Source: Polytrichum commune
Lineage: Eukaryota > Streptophyta > Polytrichopsida > Polytrichales > Polytrichaceae
Length of the DNA stretch: 64,000 bases
Direction: 5' to 3'
NCBI GenBank assembly: GCA_950295325.1
Contig: OX485803.1
Location: forward strand, 27,900,001-27,964,000
Made by a program: the position numbers and the translations under genes. Each line of letters starts with the position of its first letter. The first letter of the stretch is position 1. Shown piece by piece: positions 1-11,910 of this stretch. Below the pieces are notes generated by a model. The model was not told the DNA's origin, searched no databases, and saw nothing but the letters and a program-made list of their open reading frames with translations.

Positions 1-346
1 AGTCCTTAACGTACAAGGGATCAAATGGCTCGGAGAATTGGTGCATGAACATATGTGCACTCTGCATTGCAGAATTCTCAAGAATGACGTCGATATAGTC
101 ACCTAGAGCCTGTACTGACGCCACCTCCCACCCCGTCATAGTTGCCCATGTGTTTTGATCCACTGTCCCAACCTTCACCACAAAGAGGATCTTGAATTGC
201 GATGCCTTGACAACTTGTAAGGACCACGCAATGACGAGCCCGTCCTTGGGCACGTATGACTCATCTTCAGGGGTTTCGTGTTCCTGCCATACCATATCTG
301 GTGCGAGCGAGAACCATCTTTCACCAGGTCTTTTTTTGGGGGCCAT
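1..346 (-). CDS. 5' part of a gene homologous to the right-end ParB-like gene (partial)
   Basis: The minus strand is open from an ATG at 346 to the window edge, 115 codons without a stop. The product starts MAPKKR and contains the stretch WEVASVQALGDYIDVILE. This resembles the start (MASKKR) and WTVECAVAQGDYVVIDLE of the right-end gene at 58165, and a shared H-x(4)-PF pattern follows. The ATG lies directly after a splice-acceptor-like TTTTCCTTGCAG, as it does in the right-end gene, so this is probably the first coding exon after a leader intron. A palindrome (373-394) lies just upstream, also as in the right copy. The function of this N-terminal domain is unknown; the ParB-like part would lie beyond the window edge. 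I know no named family for it. Confidence 0.6.
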   Translation of the reverse strand, partial: MAPKKRPGERWFSLAPDMVWQEHETPEDESYVPKDGLVIAWSLQVVKASQFKILFVVKVGTVDQNTWATMTGWEVASVQALGDYIDVILENSAMQSAHMFMHQFSEPFDPLYVKD

Positions 347-372
347 CTGCAAGGAAAATCACACCACTGTTA

Positions 373-394
373 GTTTCGGTCGGGCGACCCAAAC
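373..394. repeat. Palindrome of the TTTGGGTCG family next to the partial gene
   Basis: The sequence GTTTCGGTCGGGCGACCCAA followed by AC is an imperfect inverted repeat of the family that fills 4873-5912. It lies about 30 bp upstream of the ATG at 346, in the presumed leader intron. The right-end homologue has a palindrome in the matching position (58085-58110). Confidence 0.6.
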
Positions 395-416
395 TATCAG
401 AATGGATGTCAAATAT

Positions 417-915
417 GCACGGGTAGATCACTTAGTGCATTTTAAAAACGACGTGCGGCATAATATAGAGAGGATTAAAATCATTTGAAATAAAAATTAT
501 AAAGGAATTCCAAATAATGAAGGGGCCATTAAATGTAGACAATCCCATTATAAGTAAGTTAGATGGACATAAAACGTGGGCCATTAATTTTTTGTAAAAT
601 TAATATAGGGGCTGAAGATAAGGATCCTAAAAGGTGTGTTTAGTATGGTATGTAAATGGGTTTAGGACTCACGGGGATGGATGATGATTGGGAATTCTGT
701 CTGTCCAAAGTTACTTAAAAGGAATATAGAGTACAAATTATTGCAGTGACTTGGACAATATAAGTAATGGAAGGGTGCAAACAAATGGGCCATTTTTGAA
801 ATTTAAGTAATTATAGGGAGGCTTTAATTCAGCCCTTGAAGGTAAATAGCCCCAAAACAAAAAACCCCCAGCCGCACGTGGTGCACAAAAATGTCTTAGA
901 GTGATCTACCCGTGC
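417..915. mobile_element. MITE with terminal GCACGGGTAGATCAC inverted repeats
   Basis: The left end GCACGGGTAGATCAC is matched by its reverse complement GTGATCTACCCGTGC at the right end. Both sides are flanked by a direct repeat aaatat (411-416 and 916-921). The element is 499 bp long, has no coding capacity and is AT-rich inside. Its right half is clearly similar to 11022-11200, so it is a family. The superfamily is unclear: a 6-bp direct repeat is not diagnostic. Confidence 0.7.
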
Positions 916-921
916 AAATAT

Positions 922-1615
922 GTTGAGGTCACACAACTCAAGCCGCGTGAACTTTGATAAATGTCAATAATTATCTGGGATTGGGAGTTAGCTTGATCGT
1001 GTAATACGATTTTTAAAATACTTGGTAAAAAACTTCTTCCCAAGTGTTTTCGTGTTTCCAAGGGCATTTACATTATTCATGTAGATATCTTGTACACCGC
1101 GCTTATTTTGTTTTTAGTATCTTCTATTATGGGATCAATATGAATTTCGTATCTCATAGTTTGGGTCACTCGATCCAAACCTGCAGTTGTGTTTGGGTCG
1201 CTCGACCCAAACCAGTTTCCGTACACTGAAACAACAAAAATTAGTTGTGAATAATATGTATTCTCGACTAATTCTTGTTGTTTCAATTTACGATCGCTAA
1301 TGATACATTGCTTATTATGAAATGCTTGTTATAAAATGCTTATTAAATGATGCTTATTATATAATACATGTGATAGAATGCTTAGAATAGAATGCTTGGG
1401 ATAAGTATAAGAAAAACAAACTTATGCACCAAAAACGTTACCTGTTCTTGCAAGCTTTAGAAGAAGCTTTTCTTGCAAGCTATTTGTGTAATTGGAATCT
1501 GAGAAGCAGTTGTGTTCTAATCTCACAAATACTGGAGACTCTGATGAATCTTAGACCGCTCTACAGACGAAATGAACTAAACTTTTAATGTCGCAACACT
1601 CTGTATGTAAAGGTA
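922..1615. other. Non-coding stretch with two palindromes and AATGCTTATTATA-like repeats
   Basis: I see no gene here. Two TTTGGGTC-type palindromes sit at about 1160-1183 and 1191-1213, the second with the perfect arms TTTGGGTCG and CGACCCAAA around CT. Short direct repeats of the type aatgcttattata occur at 1300-1400. This is probably the leader or intron region of the minus-strand gene at 346. Confidence 0.4.
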
Positions 1616-1965
1616 ATGAGATTTGAAGATCCTAAACCCTCAACACTCCGAATTTCACAAACTCACAACCCTCAAAACTCTGAATCTAATCCTTCAAGCT
1701 ATCACCAATCTGATAATAAACCCTCAACACTCAACACTATAAAGCTCTTAAACCCTCAACACTCTGAATCTAATTCCTTCAAGCGTCAACAATGTAAATG
1801 CTAAACTTCAACACTCTAAACTCAACACTCTAAACTTCACAACCTTCAACACTCTAAAGCTCACTCCTTCAAGCTATGAACATTCTAAAGCTCCTAAACA
1901 CTTCACACTCTGAATCCTTAAACCCTCCACACTCTGAAACGCACAAAGTATCAATACTCTTACGA
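1616..1965. repeat. Degenerate tandem repeat, 'aaccctcaacactctgaatc' type
   Basis: The phrases ccctcaacactc, caacactctaaac and cttcaagc recur many times with small changes over about 350 bp. It is A/C-rich and has no convincing coding content; the short open frame here is only the repeat translated. It lies in the spacer of the left element. Confidence 0.6.
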
Positions 1966-4872
1966 ATAAACCAAAAAGAAGAATCAGACAAGAACCTATA
2001 GCATCTATACTCGCACGATAGAAGACCATAATGTGGAATCTACATGCTCAACCAAAAGAATGGAGGGAGGAAGAGAATGGAGGGAACGCGTCGTTTCGTG
2101 GAGGCGGCGCTTCCAAGAGTGGCGCGGAGCTCACTTTAGGTGAAGAGGTAAAAAGACCCAGGTACGGCAACCTTTCGGGTTTTGTTCCCCTCGGGAAAAG
2201 GCCCTAAACCCCGGCTTTAGGGCACCCCTTGAAACCCTAAACCCACGCAAATAGGTTCACGGGGCAGCTGTAATCCCTAAACCCTTACCACCCGACCTTT
2301 GGCGGCATTTAATTTGTTCCGAAACAGGTACATATCCTAAGGTTTTTCACATAATTTTCAATTTTCCAAAGTATTTGAATTATAGGCTCCTAAGTTGTTT
2401 ACCGACTTTAGATATTAAGTAACACAATTTATTTCACATTCATCTTTGTCATCTGTGTTGATCATCTTTCCCAACTCCGGTTTTAATGTATTGAATTAGA
2501 TTGTCCTTGATTGGGATTGCGTACATTGAAATTAAGCCATTACGTGCTTTATAATTTGACATGTGTAGACATATGGAATCACAAATGCTCAAAGGTAATT
2601 ACACGGTTTAATACTATTAGTATGGTACCATTTGTATGGTTTGATAATATGAATACGTATTTTTATTTATGTGATGGTTAATGTTGGAGGACAAGGCTGT
2701 AGCCTATCATAGATCACTTAAAAAGTAGCTTTACACTAACGCAATTATACAAGTTTATGTATTGTCAATTATTCTAATATGGAATTACGCTAATTGTATT
2801 CATACCTTATCATAGTTTTTTGTCAAAAAGAAAAAATCGGTTGTTTGATTTATATCATGGAACATGAATATATTTATATGGAAGTTGTCATTTAAAGTAA
2901 ACAAGAGAAGCATAACGATTACAATTGTAACCCTTGCACCCCCTTGGAGTTCAACATCATATGAAGCCATTGAAGCAATCACTTTGTTGGTCAATGGTCG
3001 TTACACATATACTAGGGTTTAGGGTTTAGGGTTTAGGGTTTAGGGTTTTCAAATAAGAATAATAAATTGGGACTTGTTGCACCACAAGCCATAAATGATT
3101 GGCACATAGGTCAAATGACGAGGCCTCAGTGCTTGTAAAATTATTTACAAATGTATTTAGTTATGACAACATTTCAATTCAAGGACATGGAATATGGTTG
3201 TGTGGTCGTTTACAAGAAAATTCACTAAAGCAAACATGTGATCTAGTGGTCACAATCAAGTCATCCTTAGTATGAGGATTCTAATAACAAGATTATAGTA
3301 CATACAATCTTTATCATGTTAATATCTTATTTGAAATAATGAAACACTATATACTTATGAAAGGTACATGATATAATTTTGTGAATGTTATAATGACATA
3401 CATTTCCAACTTTACATGCTTTGCTCACAAACACTGCTAAAGATAAAATGGTTTAGGGTTTAGGATAAGTTCAAACATCCTTGGAAGAGTGGAGTAGAAA
3501 GTGATATGTGTGCTTGGAATTTCATAAATGACTTCCACAAAGGTTGGTCATTGTCGCACTTGCATGCTTGATAATGGAGCAATGTTGTGTGCACACATTA
3601 CAAATTAGTTTTTCTCATTTGCACAATGTCATGTTTGTTCTTTGTTGTTAATATCATATACTTCCTCTTGCAATGGTCTCAATAGCTACTTTAGCTGTTG
3701 TGTTTAGTGTCTTTTACCATATGGAGTTAACCCTTAAAGGACATATGCTTTCCCGATACCACACCCAAAACATCTTTTAAAATTCATTTTAAGCATGATT
3801 AACCAATTAATTTACATAGGCTCTATTCTAAAGAAGTATAGATCTTGCTAAGGTGCTCGATTTGGCATTCTAAACCCCCATTTGGTGCAATGGAGTAGAA
3901 GTTTTGAACAAGATTCTCCCAAAATAATACCAAGCCCGTGGGGCAACATTGTCCTTTAAGGGTTAAACATTGTTATCATTTTTTTGTGATAATATTTGTT
4001 AAAATATAGCATAAAATGTGAGTTCAAGTAGAATAATGTCTTGACACATAATTTACTATGTTCCTAAGATGGATGAAAGCAAAGTTGTTGGGGATGATAT
4101 TTCTAAATCGCTTACCACATATTTATTTCCTTTAATGCACTTGCTAGAATACATGTGGCTACGACCCTTCCTTCCAATGGTGCAAGTCATATTCACTTCA
4201 AAAAATAAAAAATGGATACAATATCTCAAAGAGTGACAATACATATTTATTCTACACACATAATATATGTCAATTCTAGTGATCGGGGAGATTTTTGGGC
4301 ATATCCGGTTGAGATCCTAGTTTTTGGAAGTCCAACTGGTTACATGTTGGCATCCTCCAGTTTTCCTTTATTAAATGGGGGTCAATTCTTTAAATTCCTC
4401 TTAAATTATCGGTAAATTGGATGCAGTCTTGAACTTCTACCCGTTATTTCTCAAACTCACCCGGTTCTCCCTGATCATTGGTCACCTCAAGTCACTTGAT
4501 GGTTGGGGCACCGAAGAGCCACGCTTAGTACCATTTTTTCTATTATAAACAAGAAGCGGGAAAGTCTGTCAGAAAGTTTGAACTAATGGCTAAAGGAGAA
4601 TCAAGCGGGAAAGGTATCCAATGAGGAAGCAGAGGGAGCGGAGGCGGACAGTATAAAAGGCCCGCCTTCCCGAAAACATGGTCATTTTTGCTCCTCTCTC
4701 GCTCCTGAAATTGTAGGAAGCTCTCTCACTTGGAGCTCTATTACTAGGTTAGAGCATGCTAGCATTCATCACCAAGCAATCGCAACATCCATCCATGACT
4801 TTAATTTCCCAAAGAGCCTATCTATAGACAATGCTATATTCACGCCGCATTCGACGGCGGAATTTTAGGGTA
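1966..4872. other. Spacer of the left element, no gene seen
   Basis: Nearly 3 kb without a supportable gene. It contains degenerate telomere-like phrases (ccctaaaccc) at 2200-2290 and a true interstitial telomere-type tract at 3013-3048, listed separately. A purine-rich stretch at 2040-2110 could be the reverse complement of a pyrimidine-rich promoter or leader of the minus-strand gene at 346, like the CT-rich region at 56095-56505 in the right element; this is weak. Confidence 0.3.
3013..3048 (+). repeat. Interstitial telomere-type repeat, (TTTAGGG)n
   Basis: About five uninterrupted copies of TTTAGGG, the plant-type telomere repeat. It lies between the two divergent genes of the left element. 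The right element has a longer tract (53800-53879) in the matching place, with the same orientation relative to its genes. Short interstitial tracts also arise by break repair, so chance is possible. Confidence 0.85.
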
Positions 4873-5915
4873 GTTTGGGTCAGTCGACCCAAACCCACCC
4901 CCACATGAGGCAGGTACTAGGGTGGACACAGAGCCCATCCTGCCCCTCAAGGTTTGGGTCAGTCGACCCAAACCTATACTCTCATGAGGCAGGTACTAGG
5001 GTGGACACGGAGTCCATCCTGCCCCTCAAGGTTTGGGTCGGTTGACCCAAATCCACCCTCACATGAGGCAGGTACTAGGGTGGACAAGGAACCCATCCTG
5101 CCCCTCAAGGTTTGGGTCGGTCGACCCAAACCTATACTCTCATGAGGCAGGTACTAGGGTGGACACGGAGTCCATCCTGCCCCTCAAGGTTTGGGTCGGT
5201 CGACCCAAACCCACCCTCACATGAGGTAGGTACTATGGTGCACACGGAGCCCATCCTGCCCCTCAAGGATTGGGTCGGTCGACCCAAACCTATCCCCTCG
5301 TGAGGCAGACACTTGGGTGGACAAGGAGCCCATCATGCCCCTCAAGGTTTGGGTCGGTCGACCTAAACCTATACCCTCATGAGGCAGGTACTATGGTGGA
5401 CACGGAGTCCATCCTGCCCCTCAAGGTTTGGGTCGGTCGACCCAAACCCACCCTCACATGAGGCAGGTACTAGGGTGCACACAGAGCCCATCCTGCCCCT
5501 CAAGGTTTGGGTTGGTCGACCCAAACCCACCCCCACATGAGGCAAGTACTAGGGTGGACTCTGAGCCCTTCCTGCCCTATAAGGTTTGGGTTGGTCGACC
5601 CAAACCTTATCCCACAGTGGGCATGTACTAGGTTTGACTCAGAGCCTATCTCCCCTTACATAATTTGGGACGGTCTACCCAATCCATCCCCACTGTGTGG
5701 GTGCTCTCTGTTATGAGCCTGAACCCATCTTGGGAAAACGTTTGGGTCGCTCGACCCAATTTATTCCCACTGTGTGGATAGACTCTGGATGACCATGATC
5801 CCATCCTGCCATAAGGTTTGGGTTGTTCAACCCAAACCATCCTCACTATGTGGATGGAGTCTGGATGACCATGATCCCATCGTGCCACAAGGTTTGGGTA
5901 GGTCGACCCAAACCC
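4873..5915. repeat. 79-bp tandem array with a palindromic core
   Basis: Copies begin at about 4873, 4952, 5031, 5110, 5189, 5268, 5347, 5426 and 5505, an exact 79-bp step. More diverged units follow to about 5912, including cores near 5586, 5741, 5817 and 5889. The core of each unit is TTTGGGTCGGTCGACCCAAA: two 9-bp arms around a 2-bp spacer. The rest (GAGGCAGGTACTAGGGTGGA and similar) is conserved too. The many overlapping small open frames here are the repeat translated, not genes. Within one 79-bp unit the core is the best conserved part. Confidence 0.9.
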
Positions 5916-7650
5916 AGCCCCACCGTGTGGATGGGCTCTAAATGATAGTGTGTCCATGTGGTACTTTTGGGCCACCCCCTTTCGAGGGAGCCTAAAAGTA
6001 TCACACAAGCCCTTCGGTGAAGGTGGCCTGCACTTGCAGGTGCCCAAGCCGAACCCGGATGATAGGTGTATAACGTGAGTAGTTAGATTTTTAAGGGAAA
6101 TTAAATATGCGTCGTAGTACCTCCAGAGGTTGGGCAATAGTTTTTTTTACAATTGTGGCTCTAAACTCCACTAACCGATTTCATATCTAGTTCTAACCTT
6201 AACATACAACCTATTCTACGCGCAGACGCACCAGCCTTGAAACCAATGCAATCATAATTTGTGAATTGGGATGGTTCTGATACACACCAACCGGGTGTGA
6301 CTCATACCACCCTAGTTCAATGAACGGACTAACGACAATTTGATAGATCATTCAATTATTCCTATTTTTTTACTTAGTTCTATTTAGTTTTCTAAGCGGG
6401 GGAACTTGACCTAAGTCCCACCCTTTACACAAATTCTTTCTTAATTACTTGATTTCGGTTGCACCTCCTACTTCACTACATTCACATATTAGGCATCACC
6501 CCTTACCTGGTTGGTGCACCCCTTATCTCAGAACTTTCTAAGGCCTCGTGCAAGTCCTTTGAAGGTCGAGTAACATTTCAAACCCTTCGGACTTCAACGG
6601 TCTGACGGGTAGTGTCACCCTACCGAGTTAAGTTTCCGATTCGGGTTTCTTGCCAACAAGGATTTACGATTTATTTTGTATGTTTTAATTGTTGAATGTG
6701 TTTACACTGGATAGACCACGAAATCACAACTTAATGGGACTAGAGTGACGGACAACCTGTAGGTTCAACCTGTTGCACAATCTTCATAAATTGGGGTCAT
6801 TACTCCCAATCTATGGGGCCAACAACATAATAGTGGATTCGCGGGTCATTAACCCCATCTTTCCACCAACAACATTCAGAGTGGTCGTGTCGGTGATTAA
6901 TCCGACTTACCATACACGAAACTTACTAATAAATGAAGTTACTACCACAAAACATACCAAGGGCCCCGAAAACAATGGAGTTGGGTATTCCCTTGGCGGT
7001 CAAGTGGTCAAGCCACTTGACCTTACGAGATAGGTGAGTGGATTTAGAGATGCGTACCTTAGCCACGCTCCCTCCAATCCTAAATGGAAGGCTAGCGTTA
7101 GTAAATTTACCTCAATTCTCCTCGGTTGATTTGGGCTCGATGTAGGCCGAGCCGCTACCTCCTTCCTTGCTCCACTTCCCGAGCGTCGACCTTGCCTCTT
7201 TTTTTGTAACTAGTTTGGTAGTAAGCGTACTTTAGTTAACAATTAAAATATAAAATATTTATTCTGCACTGTAATTTAATCCTAAGCATAATATTTATAC
7301 TTAGTGCACCTAATTATATTTCCAATGATAAAAAAATCACTTTAATCGGATAAGAATTGCAAAAGTTATGAGGGTTGGACATGTGAGGTCGATTCAACCG
7401 ACCTTTCCAACCCACCTATCTAACTTCTAACTTCAAAAATTCATAACACATTCCTTACTACTTGGATCTAGGTTTTCCTTATACTATTGGAAAGCTATGA
7501 ACAAGTTCTAACTAGGAAAATTATGACATCAGTAGGTTAAGCTAATAAAAATTCAGCAGACTCCTTGAAACACAACAGTCAATCAAGAAGACTTAAACTA
7601 TGTATCTCACCTTCAACAATTCATATCTAATTCAAATCTTATTCAAATCA
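5916..7650. other. No recognisable gene; possible decayed LTR-like sequence
   Basis: No coding region can be supported. The stretch from about 6400 to 7200 has the feel of retrotransposon LTR or leader sequence (runs such as caccccttac and ggtcattaacccc), but I could not find matching ends or a target duplication. Its right edge is where homology to the DUF7869-type gene starts abruptly at about 7655, so an insertion or deletion here probably removed the front of that gene. Confidence 0.25.
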
Positions 7651-7654
7651 AACG

Positions 7655-8110
7655 TTCTATATGACCCTGGACGACCATTACGTTGGGCCTGCTAGTCAAC
7701 GTCCCCCACCATCTTTCCGCATTGCAGTGGATTGTCATGAAGGTTATATGCTCATTTTGCGTCCTGGAGATGAGACATATGCGAAGCCAGTATGGATGGC
7801 AAGAGCTTTGTCTAAACCAAATTTTGTAACTTCCAGCCCTCATTTTCGACAAATACAAGTGGAGTACTACCGACCGACAGCACGGAATGAAGATGTGATT
7901 CGGTATTATACAGGCTGGGATACAAACCAAAACTTTCGGTGGAAGGTGGATTCTGAGCACGGTCCATCTTGGGTAGATACAGATTCCATATTCATAGCAT
8001 GGAAACCACGGAAAAATCATAGTGGATCAGTGTCCATCCCTCAAAAGTACATAATTTTTGCAAAAGACAACCTTGCTCGGATTGCACAAGAAGCAACCCA
8101 TGTTGAATGA
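7655..8110 (+). pseudogene. C-terminal remnant of a DUF7869-type gene
   Basis: About 149 residues, from DDHYVGPA to a stop at 8108-8110, match the C-terminal quarter of the two DUF7869-type genes at 41544-44673 and 48301-51397. Shared blocks include PSFRxxVDCHEGYM, a GWDT block and FAKDNLARIA. The DUF7869-type core and the N-terminal half are missing, so it cannot be a working copy. The frame is open throughout, so the truncation may be fairly recent. The gene points to the element end at 8641, as in the other two copies. Confidence 0.8.
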
Positions 8111-8602
8111 GAAGTTGGTAGGATTGTGTTAGCGTTATTATAGTTTAATATATAATTGTAGCAATATATATTACTTATATGTGTGTTATTTAAAATTGGG
8201 GCAAAGTTTGGGTAGAACTTACGAATGCTATATTGTTGGGGGGTGGATGAATATCCATTTACTATATTTCAAAACAAATGTGAATTTCATCTTATTATTA
8301 AGTTTGGGACTAAATTGTCAAGTGAAGAAATATGCATTTATTACATGCATTTTGTATGTTGCAATGTTTATATTTTATTGAGAATGCTAATAATAGAAAT
8401 CATTTTATATGTTTTTTTGGGTGAAACTTGTTTGGAGTGCTCTACCCAATGTGTTTTTGTTGATGATGTTGGTGTTGAGTGCTCTACCATATGTGCTTAT
8501 GTCCACACATCATAGATTTGGGATATTAAAACATATAATATATTTGAGATTGTTGACAATATAGTTTCGGCATCATCATGTTGGTTGATCCCTACATTAA
8601 TT

Positions 8603-8641
8603 TGAGACTGGAGAAAGTCTCAATTTAACGAATATAGTGTT
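8603..8641 (+). repeat. Element end: hairpin plus TTAACGAATATAGTGTT motif
   Basis: The motif TTAACGAATATAGTGTT (8625-8641) is preceded by TGAGACT...AGTCTCA, a short inverted repeat. The same pair, in the other orientation, lies at 41143-41180 and 47644-47681, at the same distance behind the DUF7869-type genes. Homology between the three loci stops just outside this motif, which marks it as the element terminus. Confidence 0.7.
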
Positions 8642-9746
8642 ATATACTTCTTGATCACCAAAACATTTGGTCGTGTTTGATTACCATCCACCACAATTTA
8701 ATGTGCTCATGAGTTAACTGGTTTAGGTGATGTTCCATCTGGAAATGAGCATTATTGTTTTTGATTTAAGGAGAATCTAGTGAACAAGTAAGGGGGTTTG
8801 ACAAACTTTCCACTTTGAAAAATTGTAGATTTTTTTTACAAGGAATAAAAATATGTAACAACTTGCATTGATTCCTTCTCTTCTATCTTGGAAAATAATC
8901 TCAAGATTTTAGGACCAGATCTTCAATGCGAAAGACCTCATTTGCACAGTTTATGGAATTTCTACCTTAATGCATGAAATCCATGCCAATTATTGAAACA
9001 AAGTTTGGCATAATTTGCATCCTAGCAAATTTGTGATGAATATTGTCATGGATGAGATATCACTTAGTAAATGACAATATTTGCAACACTGTATATTTAT
9101 AATCCCCAAATTTCATTACGAAGAATGATAAATAATGTTAGGTTAACATTTAGTGTTGGTGACACTACACCAGGGTTAACAATTAGTATTGAGCAAGACA
9201 ACTAGAATTGGTGACACTAAATACAATATTTAGTGTAGTGCTAACAATTAGGGGACCCAATAAACTAGAACATTGTCCTAGTTGCAACAACCACAAAAGA
9301 ATGCAAACACCATGTAAAATATACCCTAATACAAGACTTGCATGTGTATTCCACTACTTCTCAACTCCATGCATCACCTTCATTTGACATGCCAAGTCTT
9401 GGGCAATGAGCATGAATGAGTCAAAAACTATCACCATGTTTGTATGTCCTCTTGGCCGTTGAATATGTCGATAAGGGTCATCAAAGTGGCATCATCAAAG
9501 TGAGGGTTAAGCATTAATTTGAACACCAAGATGTGGAAATTAACAATTTTGTGCAATCTCAATTTTCATTTCGTAACTTAGGCTATGTTTGTGTGTCTAG
9601 GATAAATTGATTGCCTTTGCATGTTGCAATATAATTTCAAATCTTCCTTTTTGTATCATCAGTTTGTGAATTCGTATGTCTGAAGCTGTGCAACCACAAG
9701 AAAGATAGTGGCTATATGCTTTTTTAAATGTAAGTATCCTTCGGTC
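8642..9746. other. No gene seen
   Basis: AT-rich non-coding DNA. The phrases tagtgttggtgacacta (about 9151-9170) and ttggtgacactaaatac (about 9208-9224) form small direct and inverted repeats, possibly a decayed MITE. Nothing else is supported. Confidence 0.3.
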
Positions 9747-10295
9747 TCACATGTTTCTCCAAATGTTGAAGATGGTAGACCAATCCATTGCATCTACTTC
9801 AAGCTCACAAAGAGAGACCCGCATAAAAGCACACCTATTGTGCAAGTGGCTTTTGATTGCATTTTGGTTGGAAAATCTTCTCTCACAAATAGCTATACTT
9901 GATGGAATGAGTATAACTTCCTGCCAAAGTTGCATAATTTTAGGCCAATTTGTGTGCCATTCCAAATTGCTACCACATATGCACCAAACCTCAAATGTTG
10001 TTTTGTTCTCACACTCAAGTCGAAGTGTTTCCATAAATTCCAAGAGTTCTCCCTTACACATGTCACTTTCTTCTACAGTGCATTGAAACTTCAACAATAT
10101 CCTCTCAAGCCACAATTTGGTATTTGTGATTTGGTCACTATCATCATTTGGATAATTACGAGGGTTGAAAAGTTTGGTTGCATTGAATACTATAACGTTT
10201 GGGAAACGATCATTCAAAGCATGAACAACTCTTTGCACATAAGATGCACCCAGTAATATGCAATGTTGTAGTTCATTGGGCCCATCAGTTGCCAA
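9747..10295 (-). pseudogene. hAT transposase C-terminal fragment
   Basis: A 182-codon open stretch ends with the typical hAT dimerisation region: WPKIMQLWQEVI, then IPSSIAICERRFSNQN and further Leu/Arg-rich sequence. Known hAT families end this way (ER-x-FS motif). The catalytic part and the BED finger are absent. A Stowaway-type MITE sits just upstream (10309-10602) and may have separated it from the rest. It differs from the hAT gene at 25521-40660. A shorter, more decayed relative is at 54380-54592. Confidence 0.75.
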
Positions 10296-10308
10296 TGCAT
10301 GAATAATA

Positions 10309-10602
10309 CTCCCTCCGTCTCATAATAATATCGTGATTTGCTTAATTTGGCTGTTTTAAGGCCAGTTTGTCTCCACACTTTGTAACACGCTTTTAATGCT
10401 GACTAGTAATTAACAACTACCAAATTAAGTTGTTAATGTAGAGCCAACCTAGTTCAAGAAGCAGCAAGGAACTTACAAGGTCCTTTTTGTGCACGCCTTT
10501 GACTTGTCATTTATTGTGAAACAACCTTTTTTAGCAAATCAAGGTATTTTTTTGAGACAGATTTCTCAAGCAAATCACGATATTATTCTGAGACGGAGGG
10601 AG
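10309..10602. mobile_element. Stowaway-type MITE (Tc1/mariner)
   Basis: The ends are CTCCCTCCGTCTCATAATAA and its near-perfect reverse complement ending GAGACGGAGGGAG. This is the classic Stowaway terminus, and the TA target duplication is present on both sides (10307-10308 and 10603-10604). The element is 294 bp and non-coding. It lies just upstream of the hAT fragment at 9747-10295. Confidence 0.92.
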
Positions 10603-11021
10603 TACAATATCTTGTATTGAAGGGGATTTTTTCCCTATGCAAGACCTCAAAATTCAGCTCATCTGAGCTGAGATGGCTATTTTCCCCAATATTGATCAAA
10701 CAAAACACTCTAGATCTCCTCCCATTTATAAAATTTCAAATCAAGTGTCTTCGGAATTGAGCATACAAAAATATCTATCACAGATGTAGACGGTGCCACC
10801 AATGAGAGTGGATTATTTACCACTAGCCTAGAGTATGTTACGAACTTTAGGGAATTGTGAACGTTGATGGCATTCAAATCACATTCCCAACAACATTATT
10901 AGCTTCAATTCAGGCATTGTGAATTGTACATTGTACATTACAGTCAATTTGAAGGGGATTTTTGCACTATGAAAAGTCTACCTGAAATCATCCCAGTGTC
11001 AAGTTGAGACCTTGGGTAGGT
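10603..11021. other. No gene; short direct repeat
   Basis: The phrase gaaggggattttt...ctatg occurs at 10619 and again at about 10953. No coding region or element end can be supported. Confidence 0.3.
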
Positions 11022-11200
11022 CACTCTATAGGATTTTTGTGCAACACGTGCGGTGGAGGGGTATTTTTTTAAGGGTTATTTACTTCCAAGGCACGAATTA
11101 AAAGCTCCGTCTAATTACTTAATTCTCTTAAATGGCCTTTTTTGCACCCTACCATTACTTATATTGCCCATGTCATTGCAATTTTTTGTAGTCTACATGC
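11022..11200. mobile_element. Fragment of the 417-915 MITE family
   Basis: The segment starting gggtaggtcactctatagg and running through ttgtgcaacacgtgcgg to ccattacttatattg aligns with the reverse complement of the right half of the MITE at 417-915, at roughly three-quarters identity by eye. The opposite end is not recognised, so this is a partial copy. Confidence 0.6.
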
Positions 11201-11910
11201 ATTTTAATTTTTAAAAATTAATTATAAGTGTATTTAATGCAAAAGTGGTGGGAAAAGCATGGAAACATTAAAACATAAAGCATATATACCATTGCAAAAA
11301 CTAAGTACAAAAACTAAGTACAAAAACTTATCACACAAATGAAAGATTTGTGGTTACCAAAACAAATCTAAACTTGTGCAAAATATGTGTATCGCTAACC
11401 ACGTCACATAAGAACAAGTGTGATAACATGATGCATATTATTCCAAGACCATAACATGAATGATATTATACGATCGCAAGTGATGAAGAACACAAGGATA
11501 CTTAAGCATAGTGTACTTTAAAATTTGCTTTAAAACTTGCAATTTTACAGCCCATAGAACATAACCTTCATGCATTAAAAAAAACTTAGGGTGGAAACAC
11601 AACAAGAGTGAGCTTGTGTTCACAAATCTTGGGGGGGGGGCAGTGTGTTAAAAAGTTAAGGATATAGGTGCAAACAACCACTATTTTATAGGGGGGTATT
11701 ACTTTCAATTCTCTTATTTTCTCCACATGCTATCATTATGTAATTTTCTACTTTGGGTTAATAGAAAAATGGCTTGCATTACTTATAATTCCAAATTACT
11801 TATTATTCCATACCCTATAGTACTTTAAAGATGTCCAATGCCATTTTTGATACCCTATATTACTCTTAAGTCCATTTATAATTTTTTGCCCCCATGTTTT
11901 TAAAATACCC

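Larger units (their letters stand above)
1..8641 (-). mobile_element. Left large element, ParB-like gene / palindromes / DUF7869-type gene (cut by window edge)
   Basis: I infer one mobile element, continuing beyond the left edge. It contains the 5' part of a gene on the minus strand (346 to 1), a 7-kb spacer with many TTTGGGTCG...CGACCCAAA palindromes and a telomere-type tract, a C-terminal remnant of a DUF7869-type gene on the plus strand (about 7655-8110), and the end motif TTAACGAATATAGTGTT at 8625-8641. The order and orientations mirror the right element at 47644-64000. The far end is outside the window, so no target duplication can be checked. Several younger insertions lie inside, for example the MITE at 417-915. 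The DUF7869-type gene has lost its N-terminal half, so this copy is probably non-autonomous. Confidence 0.55.

Noticed and set aside
4954-5716. Series of overlapping 63-69-codon open frames with near-identical peptides
   Set aside because: They follow the 79-bp repeat exactly; 79 is not a multiple of 3, so each starts anew in another frame. Translated repeat, not a gene family.
4873-5915. CRISPR-like array
   Set aside because: Regular palindromic repeats, but spacers are themselves repeated, the genome is eukaryotic and there are no cas genes. Tandem satellite.
6773-7033. 86-codon plus-strand open frame
   Set aside because: No domain; lies in LTR-like non-coding sequence.
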